Below, piece by piece: positions 1 through 5,887 of a stretch of DNA of 6,433 bases (positions are counted from its first letter, which is position 1; every line of letters begins with the position of its first letter). The notes beneath the pieces were generated by a model, which did not search any database, was not told the origin of the DNA, and saw nothing but the letters and a program-made list of their open reading frames with translations. The DNA lies in the NCBI GenBank assembly GCA_947487325.1, contig CANKWG010000132.1, forward strand, positions 1 through 6,433, in the 5' to 3' direction. The DNA is from Oxalobacteraceae bacterium (GTDB lineage Bacteria; Pseudomonadota; Gammaproteobacteria; Burkholderiales; Burkholderiaceae_D). A program made the translations under genes and the position numbers.

Positions 1-87
1 AAAAATGGCGATACGCCGCTTCAGCTTGCGCTGAAGCTCGGAAAAATGGAAGCTTCGAAAGCTTTGCAGGAAGCCGGGGCAATCTGA
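1..87 (+). CDS. C-terminal fragment of an ankyrin-repeat protein (5' end outside window)
   Basis: The frame starting at base 1 is open from the window edge to a TGA at 85-87, giving 28 residues. It reads NGDTPLQLALKLGKM, then a second helix and a closing LQEAGAI. This follows the ankyrin consensus (G-x-TPL-x-x-A in the turn and first helix, then a hydrophobic second helix and an AGA/AGH-type turn), so it looks like the last ankyrin repeat of a longer protein. Ankyrin repeats mediate protein-protein contacts; nothing here reveals the partner or cellular location. The gene converges on the HMG-CoA lyase gene, with 58 bases between the stop codons and no convincing terminator. A single repeat could occur by chance, but the reading frame, the repeat phase and its termination just after the final turn all agree. 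Confidence 0.72.
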   Translation, partial: KNGDTPLQLALKLGKMEASKALQEAGAI

Positions 88-145
88 GGCCCAAGGCGAC
101 TTGTGGTCATCGCCGTCGGCGTCTCCTTGCATCTATGTTTTGAGA

Positions 146-1120
146 TTAGAGTTTTGCCGGACCAGATTTAATCGTCGGTTCACGCTTTGCAATGATGGCA
201 TCCCCAACCCGGCTTCCCGATTTGCGGCCAAGTTGATCCAGAATAAACCGGCCCGTATCGGCGACGGCATTTAAATCAACCCCTGTCTTGACACCCAATT
301 CGTGCAGGAGATACAGCACGTCTTCCGTCGCTACATTGCCGGTAGCGCCTTTGGCATAGGGGCAGCCTCCAAGACCAGCGACTGAAGAATCGAAAGTTGT
401 TATGCCAGCTTGAAGGCTGGCGCAGATATTTCCTATTCCTTGTCCATACGTATCGTGGAAATGCATGGAGAGCTGATTGACTGGAACTTCATCCTTGAGG
501 TGATCCAGAAGTTCGTACACATGGTTGGGTGTCGCCACGCCGATGGTGTCGGCAATATTAATGTCATCACAGTCAAGCTCGCGGAAATTGGCGACAACTT
601 CGGTTACGTCTTCCAGCGTGACCTTATCCCCATAAAAGCCGAATGCACAACTGACCGTGCCGCGTAACTGCATGCCGTGTTCCTTGGTCTTTCGTGCAAC
701 CTCGCTGAAGCGTTCCATTGATTCCGCTTTCGAGCAATTTATATTCTTTTTAGAAAATACTTCAGACGCTGAGCCGAAGATCACTATTTTTTCTGGGGTA
801 AATTCACCGGCGATTGCGGCTTTAAATCCTTTCATGTTGGGTACCAATACGGAGTACTCCACGCCTTCTTTGCGAGTAATTCCTGCCAGTACCTCAGCCG
901 AACCCGCCATTTGTGGTACCCAATCGGGCGAAACAAAAGATCCCACTTCAATTTTTTCGAATCCGGCTTTGGTAAAGCGATTGATTAATTCGATCTTGAC
1001 ATTGTTGGACACCGTTTTTATTTCGTTTTGCAAGCCATCCCGTGCGCCCACTTCGACAATAGTGACTCGTTCGGGTAAGTCATTTAGAAATTTCCTGTAA
1101 GCGTGTGACCTTTCTTTCAT
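146..1120 (-). CDS. Hydroxymethylglutaryl-CoA lyase
   Basis: Cleaves (S)-3-hydroxy-3-methylglutaryl-CoA to acetyl-CoA and acetoacetate, the last step of leucine degradation; expected to be a cytosolic, divalent-metal-dependent TIM-barrel enzyme of the DRE-TIM family. With the start chosen here (ATG at 1120, 324 residues), the protein has VEVGARDGLQNE near residues 22-33 (catalytic Arg-Asp), SFVSP at 61-65, ADTIG at 190-194, the metal-binding H-x-H in SMHFHDTYG (His220 and His222), and the family signature SVAGLGGCPYAKGATGN at 246-262 with catalytic Cys253. The frame extends upstream to an ATG at 1129, an ATG at 1210 and a TTG at 1225, giving up to 359 residues, longer than the usual 300 or so. 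None of these starts has a clear Shine-Dalgarno sequence. I preferred 1120 because it leaves the shortest extension before the conserved IVEVG strand. The stop is TAA at 146-148. By eye the gene is richer in A+T than the box genes. No other leucine-degradation gene is present. Confidence 0.93.
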   Translation of the reverse strand: MKERSHAYRKFLNDLPERVTIVEVGARDGLQNEIKTVSNNVKIELINRFTKAGFEKIEVGSFVSPDWVPQMAGSAEVLAGITRKEGVEYSVLVPNMKGFKAAIAGEFTPEKIVIFGSASEVFSKKNINCSKAESMERFSEVARKTKEHGMQLRGTVSCAFGFYGDKVTLEDVTEVVANFRELDCDDINIADTIGVATPNHVYELLDHLKDEVPVNQLSMHFHDTYGQGIGNICASLQAGITTFDSSVAGLGGCPYAKGATGNVATEDVLYLLHELGVKTGVDLNAVADTGRFILDQLGRKSGSRVGDAIIAKREPTIKSGPAKL

Positions 1121-1336
1121 AACAGGCATCTTGGGAGGCGCGGTATCGTGAGCGCCAATGACTGATGGAGGTGACGAAGTCTTTGAACAGGAGCGGCTGA
1201 TTGGTTTCATGAATGACTCGAGCAAAGTTGGTGGTAAGTGAGGGTGAGCTTCATGTCATGGTGATGCTGTTGACCCACGCAATTTTACGTAGTGTCATTC
1301 CCGCAAATTTGATCTAAAGCTAATGACTGCAAGACA

Positions 1337-1365
1337 TTGACCACGCAGAGTGGTGGCTTTATAGA
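1337..1365 (+). promoter_or_regulatory. Weak candidate upstream promoter with overlapping inverted repeat
   Basis: TTGACC at 1337-1342 and TATAGA at 1360-1365 are separated by 17 bp and point toward boxC. The -10 matches the sigma70 consensus at only four of six positions. A perfect inverted repeat, ACCAC-N5-GTGGT (1340-1354), overlaps the -35 and the start of the spacer and could be a protein site. It lies about 85 bp upstream of the better promoter, so it would be secondary. A chance match is quite possible. Confidence 0.25.
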
Positions 1366-1420
1366 AATTGAGAAGGGCAGCGCCTGCATTTCCCTCATTT
1401 TTAGGGGACACGGGACGACG

Positions 1421-1449
1421 TTGACGTTCCTTCGTTAATGCAATATAGT
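1421..1449 (+). promoter_or_regulatory. Probable sigma70 promoter of the box operon
   Basis: The -35 element TTGACG (1421-1426, five of six consensus bases) and the -10 element TATAGT (1444-1449, five of six) are separated by exactly 17 bp, the optimal spacing. Transcription would be expected to start near 1455-1458, giving a leader of roughly 37-40 nt before the boxC ATG at 1494. The -10 element lies inside the left arm of the TGCA-type inverted repeat (1439-1451), which suggests control by a repressor that occludes the polymerase. Confidence 0.75.
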
Positions 1450-1481
1450 GCGTGTCTAAACATTAAGTGCACAATATTGCA
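1439..1481. promoter_or_regulatory. Putative BoxR-type operator: two inverted TGCA-N6-TGCA-like elements
   Basis: The left element (1439-1451) reads TGCAATATAGTGC on the + strand. The right element (1469-1481) reads TGCAATATTGTGC on the - strand, so 12 of 13 bases match in inverted orientation, with 17 bp between the arms. On the + strand the right element is also a direct TGCA-N6-TGCA (1468-1471 and 1478-1481), and the left is TGCA-N6-TGCG (1439-1442 and 1449-1452). From memory, BoxR and the related BzdR repressors of benzoate genes recognise TGCA repeats with about this spacing; their usual effector is benzoyl-CoA. The left element covers the -10 and the right lies downstream of the predicted transcription start, the expected layout for repression. 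No regulator gene is in the window, so assignment to BoxR is an inference. Confidence 0.62.
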
Positions 1482-1484
1482 ATC

Positions 1485-1487
1485 AGG
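1485..1487 (+). promoter_or_regulatory. Short ribosome binding site supporting the ATG start of boxC
   Basis: AGG at 1485-1487 lies six bases before the ATG at 1494. It is a short Shine-Dalgarno match, but better than anything before the in-frame GTG at 1467. That GTG lies only about ten bases from the predicted transcription start and overlaps the operator. Confidence 0.5.
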
Positions 1488-1493
1488 CCAGCC

Positions 1494-3161
1494 ATGACCT
1501 TACCATTTACCGTTAACTATGCGACGTCTCCCGACCAGTACCGGCACTGGACGCTTGAGATCGACGGGCAGGGTGCGCCGATTGCGACGCTGACGATGAA
1601 GGTCGATGAGGACGGCGGCCTGCGCGAGGGCTACAAGCTCAAGCTCAATTCGTATGATCTGGGCGTCGATATCGAGCTCTATGATGCGGTCCAGCGGATC
1701 CGTTTCGAGCATCCGACTGTGCGAACCGTCGTGATTACCGGCGGTCGTGATCGCATTTTTTGTTCGGGCGCGAACATCTTCATGCTTGGCAAATCCTCGC
1801 ATGCGTGGAAGGTCAATTTCTGTAAATTCACCAATGAAACGCGCAATGGTCTGGAAGACTCCAGTCAACATGGTGGACTGAAATTTGTCGCGGCCGTCAA
1901 TGGCGCTTGCGCCGGTGGTGGTTACGAGCTAGCGGCGGCGTGCGACGAGATCATTTTGGTGGATGACCGTTCCTCGGCAGTGAGCTTGCCTGAAGTGCCG
2001 CTGCTTGGCGTATTGCCCGGTACCGGTGGACTGACGCGACTGACTGACAAGCGCAAGGTGAGGCACGACCTTGCCGATATTTTTTGTACGACATCCGAAG
2101 GGGTGCGCGGACAGAAGGCAAAAGACTGGAAGCTGGTCGACGAGATTGCCAAGCCCGCTGCCTTTGCTGACACCGTTCGAGTGCATGCGCTGAAACTGGC
2201 TGAGCAAAGTGAGCGTCCTTCCAACGGCAAGGGTGTGAATCTCACGCCGCTATCTCGCACATTCTCTGACGATGGTGTGGATTATGAATTCGTTTCGGTC
2301 AACATTGATCGTCAGGCACGCACCGCAACCCTGACCGTCAAAGCACCTGCGGCTGATCAGCCATCAGACATCGCCGGCATCGAGGCTGCCGGCGTGCATT
2401 GGTGGCCATTGCAGATGGCGCGCGAGTTGGATGACGCCATACTGCACTTGCGCACGAATGTGATTGATATCGGTACCTGGCTATTGAAGACTGAGGGTGA
2501 TGCAGGAAAAGTGCTCGCCTGCGACGCTGTGCTGGTCGCACAGCAGTCGCACTGGCTGGTACGCGAAACCATCGGGCTGCTGCGCCGTACCTTCGCACGC
2601 ATTGATGTGTCCTCGCGCAGTTTGTTTGCGCTGATTGATGAGGGTTCTTGCTTTGCTGGTACGTTGGCCGAGCTGGCGTTTGCCGCTGACCGCAGCTATA
2701 TGCTCGCGCTTCCAGATACGCCAGATGCAGCGCCGAAGCTTGCGCTCTCCGAAATGAATTTCGGTTTGCTGCCGATGATCACCGGGCAGTCACGGCTGTC
2801 GCGCCGCTTCTATGATGATCAAGCGCAGTTATACGCAGCAAGTGAGCAGAGTGGCAATGCGATCGATGCCGATACGGCGATGAGCCTGGGTCTGATTACG
2901 TCCAATCCGGATGACATCGACTGGGCAGATGAAGTGCGTATGGCCCTGGAAGAGCGCGCCAGCATGTCGCCGGATGCGCTGACTGGGCTGGAGGCTAACT
3001 TGCGTTTCAACGGCAAGGAAAACATGGCTACGCGCGTCTTTGGTCGCTTGTCTGCCTGGCAGAACTGGATTTTCAATCGCCCGAATGCAGTCGGTGAGTT
3101 GGGGGCGTTGAAAGTCTATGGCAGTGGTACCAAAGCCAAGTTTGATTTTGATCGTGTCTAG
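1494..3161 (+). CDS. boxC: Benzoyl-CoA-dihydrodiol lyase / 2,3-epoxybenzoyl-CoA dihydrolase BoxC
   Basis: Opens the ring of 2,3-epoxybenzoyl-CoA (formed by BoxAB) by adding two waters, giving 3,4-dehydroadipyl-CoA semialdehyde and formate; a cytosolic crotonase-superfamily enzyme. The 555-residue product fits the family. The N-terminal crotonase-like domain (about residues 25-260) carries the BoxC-typical block GYKLKLNSYDLGVDIELYD (46-64), GGRDRIFCSGANIFML (83-98), NGACAGGGYELAAACDE (136-152) and SLPEVPLLGVLPGTGG (164-179). Glu145, Glu167 and Cys110 sit one position from residues I recall as proposed active-site residues in the Burkholderia xenovorans enzyme (Glu146, Glu168, Cys111). The C-terminal half (about 300-555) is a second, diverged crotonase-like region. 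The frame extends to a GTG at 1467, but the ATG at 1494 is preferred because of the ribosome binding site, the family N-terminus and the overlapping operator. It is the first gene of the operon, with 66 bases before boxB. Confidence 0.96.
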   Translation: MTLPFTVNYATSPDQYRHWTLEIDGQGAPIATLTMKVDEDGGLREGYKLKLNSYDLGVDIELYDAVQRIRFEHPTVRTVVITGGRDRIFCSGANIFMLGKSSHAWKVNFCKFTNETRNGLEDSSQHGGLKFVAAVNGACAGGGYELAAACDEIILVDDRSSAVSLPEVPLLGVLPGTGGLTRLTDKRKVRHDLADIFCTTSEGVRGQKAKDWKLVDEIAKPAAFADTVRVHALKLAEQSERPSNGKGVNLTPLSRTFSDDGVDYEFVSVNIDRQARTATLTVKAPAADQPSDIAGIEAAGVHWWPLQMARELDDAILHLRTNVIDIGTWLLKTEGDAGKVLACDAVLVAQQSHWLVRETIGLLRRTFARIDVSSRSLFALIDEGSCFAGTLAELAFAADRSYMLALPDTPDAAPKLALSEMNFGLLPMITGQSRLSRRFYDDQAQLYAASEQSGNAIDADTAMSLGLITSNPDDIDWADEVRMALEERASMSPDALTGLEANLRFNGKENMATRVFGRLSAWQNWIFNRPNAVGELGALKVYGSGTKAKFDFDRV

Positions 3162-3170
3162 TCACGGTCA
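3149..3170 (+). other. Potential RNA hairpin enclosing the boxC stop codon
   Basis: TGATCGTG (3149-3156) can pair with CACGGTCA (3163-3170), forming an eight-pair stem with one G-U pair. The six-base loop (3157-3162) contains the boxC TAG stop. No T-run follows, so it is not a typical rho-independent terminator, and boxB continues in the same direction. It might influence mRNA processing or stability between boxC and boxB, or be chance. Confidence 0.35.
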
Positions 3171-3215
3171 CACAGCAGATTTCGAAAAAACATACTAACG
3201 AATCCACCAAGATAT

Positions 3216-3221
3216 AGAGGA
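3216..3221 (+). promoter_or_regulatory. Ribosome binding site fixing the GTG start of boxB
   Basis: AGAGGA ends six bases before the GTG at 3228. It is the clearest Shine-Dalgarno sequence in the window and supports the non-ATG start of boxB. Confidence 0.75.
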
Positions 3222-3227
3222 AATAAC

Positions 3228-4655
3228 GTGAGCGCGATTGACTACAGCGAGAAAATTCCTAACAACGTCAACCTGTCAGAAGACCGGGCCTTGCAGCGTG
3301 CGCTTGAGCACTGGCAGCCGAATTATCTGCAGTGGTGGAATGACATGGGCCCGGATGGCTCGCATGGTTTTGACGTGTATCTGCGTACCGCTATCAACAC
3401 GACACCAGAAGGCTGGGCACAGTTTGGTCATGTGAAGATGCCGGATTATCGCTGGGGCATTTTCCTTGCAGCGCAGGATCAAGAGCGCAAAGTTCATTTT
3501 GGCGAGCACAAAGGTGAAGCTGCCTGGCAGGATGTGCCCGGCGAGCATCGCGCGAATCTGCGTCGCATCATCGTCACCCAAGGCGATACCGAGCCTGCGT
3601 CGGTCGAGCAACAGCGCCATCTGGGTCTGACCGCGCCATCGCAATACGACTTGCGCAATCTCTTTCAGATCAATGTAGAAGAGGGACGTCATCTGTGGGC
3701 GATGGTGTATCTGCTGCACAAATATTTTGGTCGCGATGGTCGCGAGGAGGCTGAAGCGCTGTTGCACCGTAACTCAGGCGATCAGGACAACCCGCGTATT
3801 CTCGAAGCCTTCAATGAAGAAACGCCGGACTGGCTGGCGTTTTATATGTTCACGTACTTTACTGATCGCGACGGCAAGTTCCAGTTGTGCGCGCTGGCTG
3901 AATCAGGTTTCGATCCGCTCTCGCGTACCTGCCGTTTCATGCTCACCGAAGAAGCGCACCACATGTTCGTTGGTGAGTCAGGTGTTTCGCGCACCATACA
4001 GCGGACCTGCGAGATCATGAAGCAGCATGGTATCGAGGATCCCGAGCAGGTACGCCGTCATGGTGTGATCGATTTGCCGACCATACAGCGCTATTTGAAT
4101 TTCCATTTCAGCGTCACTATTGATTTGTTTGGTGCAGACCAGTCCTCGAATGCAGCGACCTTCTACAGTTCCGGCCTGAAAGGTCGCTACGAAGAGACCA
4201 AGCGTACGGATGATCATGTGCTCAAGGGTGATCATTACCGCATCCTCGAGGTAAAAGACGGCAAGCTCGCCGAGCGTGAAGTGCCTATGCTCAATTCGCT
4301 CAATGAAGTGCTGCGCGATGATTACATCAAGGACTCGGTCGCGGGTATCAATCGCTGGAACAAGGTGATCGAGAAAGCGGGCTTGTCATTCCGCTTGCAA
4401 GCACCGCATAAGGCATTCAATCGCCACATCGGCAGCTTCTCGGGTTTGCGTGTCTCGCCGGAGGGTCAAGTGATTTCCGAAGCTGAATGGCTAAACCACG
4501 TACGCAGCTGGTTGCCAACTGAGGAAGATCGCGCTTATGTAGCTTCACTGATGGGGCGTGTGATCGAGCCGGGCAAGATGGCCAACTGGATCGCGCCGCC
4601 ACCGATCGGCATCAATCGCCAGGCTGTGGATTTTGATTACGTTCGTTTCAACTGA
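3228..4655 (+). CDS. boxB: Benzoyl-CoA 2,3-epoxidase, diiron oxygenase subunit BoxB
   Basis: Inserts one atom of O2 into benzoyl-CoA to give the 2,3-epoxide, using electrons from NADPH delivered by BoxA; cytosolic, with a class I diiron centre in a helical bundle. The 475-residue length matches known BoxB proteins. The expected metal ligands are present: Glu122 (in DTEPAS), Glu152 and His155 (in EEGRH), Asp213 (in FTDRDG), and Glu242 and His245 (in TEEAHH). They are all offset by two from the ligands I recall for Azoarcus evansii BoxB (Glu120, Glu150, His153, Asp211, Glu240, His243), which is strong evidence of an active enzyme. There is no signal peptide or membrane segment. Translation starts at a GTG behind a good ribosome binding site. 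The stop is only five bases before the boxA ATG, so the two subunit genes are probably translationally coupled. Confidence 0.97.
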   Translation: MSAIDYSEKIPNNVNLSEDRALQRALEHWQPNYLQWWNDMGPDGSHGFDVYLRTAINTTPEGWAQFGHVKMPDYRWGIFLAAQDQERKVHFGEHKGEAAWQDVPGEHRANLRRIIVTQGDTEPASVEQQRHLGLTAPSQYDLRNLFQINVEEGRHLWAMVYLLHKYFGRDGREEAEALLHRNSGDQDNPRILEAFNEETPDWLAFYMFTYFTDRDGKFQLCALAESGFDPLSRTCRFMLTEEAHHMFVGESGVSRTIQRTCEIMKQHGIEDPEQVRRHGVIDLPTIQRYLNFHFSVTIDLFGADQSSNAATFYSSGLKGRYEETKRTDDHVLKGDHYRILEVKDGKLAEREVPMLNSLNEVLRDDYIKDSVAGINRWNKVIEKAGLSFRLQAPHKAFNRHIGSFSGLRVSPEGQVISEAEWLNHVRSWLPTEEDRAYVASLMGRVIEPGKMANWIAPPPIGINRQAVDFDYVRFN

Positions 4656-4660
4656 ATCTG

Positions 4661-5884
4661 ATGGGTGCATCTGAATCCGAGCTGCTGATTCGTCAGCATC
4701 TGATCGACCCCGAGGTATGCATACGCTGCAATACCTGCGAGGAGACTTGTCCAATTGATGCGATTACACATGATGATCGCAACTATGTGGTCGATCCGAA
4801 TATCTGCAATGGCTGCAATGCCTGCGTGCCGCCTTGCCCGACAGGATCAATCGATCACTGGCGCATTATTCCGAAGATCGCAGCTTACAGCGTTGACGAT
4901 CAACTGACGTGGGACGAGTTGCCACCTCAGCAGGAAATCGACGGTGAGGCTGCGCTGCCTGAGTTATCGACTGACGCCGTTCAGCAGAATGCAGCAACCT
5001 CCATGTCGTCAGCCATGGCACCGCGCTCCGCGGCTCAGCCGCATTTGCATCTGCACGATGTGAAAAATCCTTTGACGGCGACGATCGCGGGGAATTTTCG
5101 TCTGACGGAAGCGGATGCGGAAAGCGACATACGCCATATCGTGCTGGACTTCGGCAATCAAGTGTTCCCGGTTCTCGAAGGTCAATCTATAGGCATCATT
5201 CCACCGGGTGTAGATGATTCGGGCAAGCCGCACTACATGCGCCTTTACTCGGTTGCCAGTCCGCGTGACGGCGAGCGCCAAGGGCACAATAATCTGTCGC
5301 TCACGGTCAAGCGCGTGATTGCGGATCATGAGGGGCAGGCGATACGGGGTGTCGCATCCAATTATCTTTGTGATCTGAACAAGGGTGATAAGGTTTTGGT
5401 CACGGGGCCCTATGGCAGTAATTTCCTTATGCCCAATCATGCAGGTTCGAATCTGCTGATGATTTGTACCGGTACGGGTGCCGCGCCCATGCGCGCGATG
5501 ACAGAGTATCGCCGGCGTCTGGCTGATCAGGGTAATCCTGTGCCGGGTAAACTCATGTTGTTCTTCGGTGCCAGAGCGCCGCAAGAGTTGCCTTACTTTG
5601 GACCCTTGCGCAAACTGCCAGAGAGTTTCATCACCAGCCATCTGGCATTCTCGCGCGTTCCAGGTGAGCCGCGCACCTATGTGCAGGACAAGCTGCGTGA
5701 GCAAAGCAAGGCCGTTGCTCAGTTGCTGCGCTCGGATACCTACATCTACATTTGCGGCTTGCGCGGCATGGAAGCTGGCGTGATGGCGGCCTTGCGCGAG
5801 ATCTGCGATGCTTCAGGCTTCGACTGGACTTTTCTGCATCCAAACATGGTGGCCGAGGGCCGCTTTCATGTTGAAACCTACTGA
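4661..5884 (+). CDS. boxA: Benzoyl-CoA 2,3-epoxidase, NADPH-dependent reductase subunit BoxA
   Basis: Transfers electrons from NADPH through FAD and two iron-sulfur clusters to BoxB. The N-terminus is a two-[4Fe-4S] ferredoxin domain with Cys20, Cys23, Cys26 and Cys30 (in CIRCNTCEETCP) and Cys49, Cys52, Cys55 and Cys59 (in CNGCNACVPPCP). A polar Ala/Gln/Ser-rich linker follows (about 75-130). The rest is a ferredoxin-NADP reductase-like module: RLYSVASP (194-201) for FAD, GTGAAPMR (271-278) and ICGLRGM (364-370) for the nicotinamide nucleotide, SR at 331-332 followed by YVQ (340-342) as expected for NADPH preference, and the typical terminal Tyr407. The 407 residues are close to family length, with no membrane segment. 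The ATG lies five bases after the boxB stop without a clear ribosome binding site, so initiation probably depends on ribosomes leaving boxB. Confidence 0.96.
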   Translation: MGASESELLIRQHLIDPEVCIRCNTCEETCPIDAITHDDRNYVVDPNICNGCNACVPPCPTGSIDHWRIIPKIAAYSVDDQLTWDELPPQQEIDGEAALPELSTDAVQQNAATSMSSAMAPRSAAQPHLHLHDVKNPLTATIAGNFRLTEADAESDIRHIVLDFGNQVFPVLEGQSIGIIPPGVDDSGKPHYMRLYSVASPRDGERQGHNNLSLTVKRVIADHEGQAIRGVASNYLCDLNKGDKVLVTGPYGSNFLMPNHAGSNLLMICTGTGAAPMRAMTEYRRRLADQGNPVPGKLMLFFGARAPQELPYFGPLRKLPESFITSHLAFSRVPGEPRTYVQDKLREQSKAVAQLLRSDTYIYICGLRGMEAGVMAALREICDASGFDWTFLHPNMVAEGRFHVETY

Positions 5885-5887
5885 TTC

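Larger units (their letters stand above)
1121..1493. other. Divergent intergenic region between the HMG-CoA lyase gene and boxC
   Basis: This stretch separates the leftward lyase gene from the rightward box operon. Its left part (1121-1225) is open in the lyase frame and may partly belong to that gene if an upstream start is used. The middle (about 1226-1420) holds no recognisable gene. It contains a weak rightward promoter candidate at 1337-1365 and, for leftward transcription, only an isolated -10-like TAAAAT (the complement of 1282-1287) without a matching -35, so the lyase promoter is not identified. The right end (1421-1493) carries the probable box promoter, a TGCA-type inverted operator and the boxC ribosome binding site. 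No tRNA, riboswitch or mobile-element end was recognised. Confidence 0.7.

Noticed and set aside
93..128. Imperfect inverted repeat (AAGGCGAC with GTCTCCTT, plus an inner CGCCG/CGGCG) between the convergent ankyrin and lyase genes, as a terminator
   Set aside because: The outer stem has a mismatch and a long interior, the inner stem has almost no loop, and no T-run follows on either strand.
410..1100. Open frames on the + strand opposite the HMG-CoA lyase gene (410-667 and 657-1100)
   Set aside because: They lie entirely antisense to a gene with a full set of family motifs, and their translations show no recognisable domain.
1158..1241. Small + strand open frame of 27 codons (begins MTDGGDEVFEQE)
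   Set aside because: No ribosome binding site, no recognised family, and it overlaps the open upstream part of the lyase frame; too short to support as a gene.
1304..1311. 8-bp palindrome CAAATTTG in the intergenic region
   Set aside because: Short, A+T-rich and not placed relative to any promoter; expected by chance.
5009..5704. Long - strand open frame (231 codons) opposite boxA
   Set aside because: It is antisense to conserved flavin and nucleotide-binding motifs of BoxA and has no recognisable domain; it is a by-product of codon bias.
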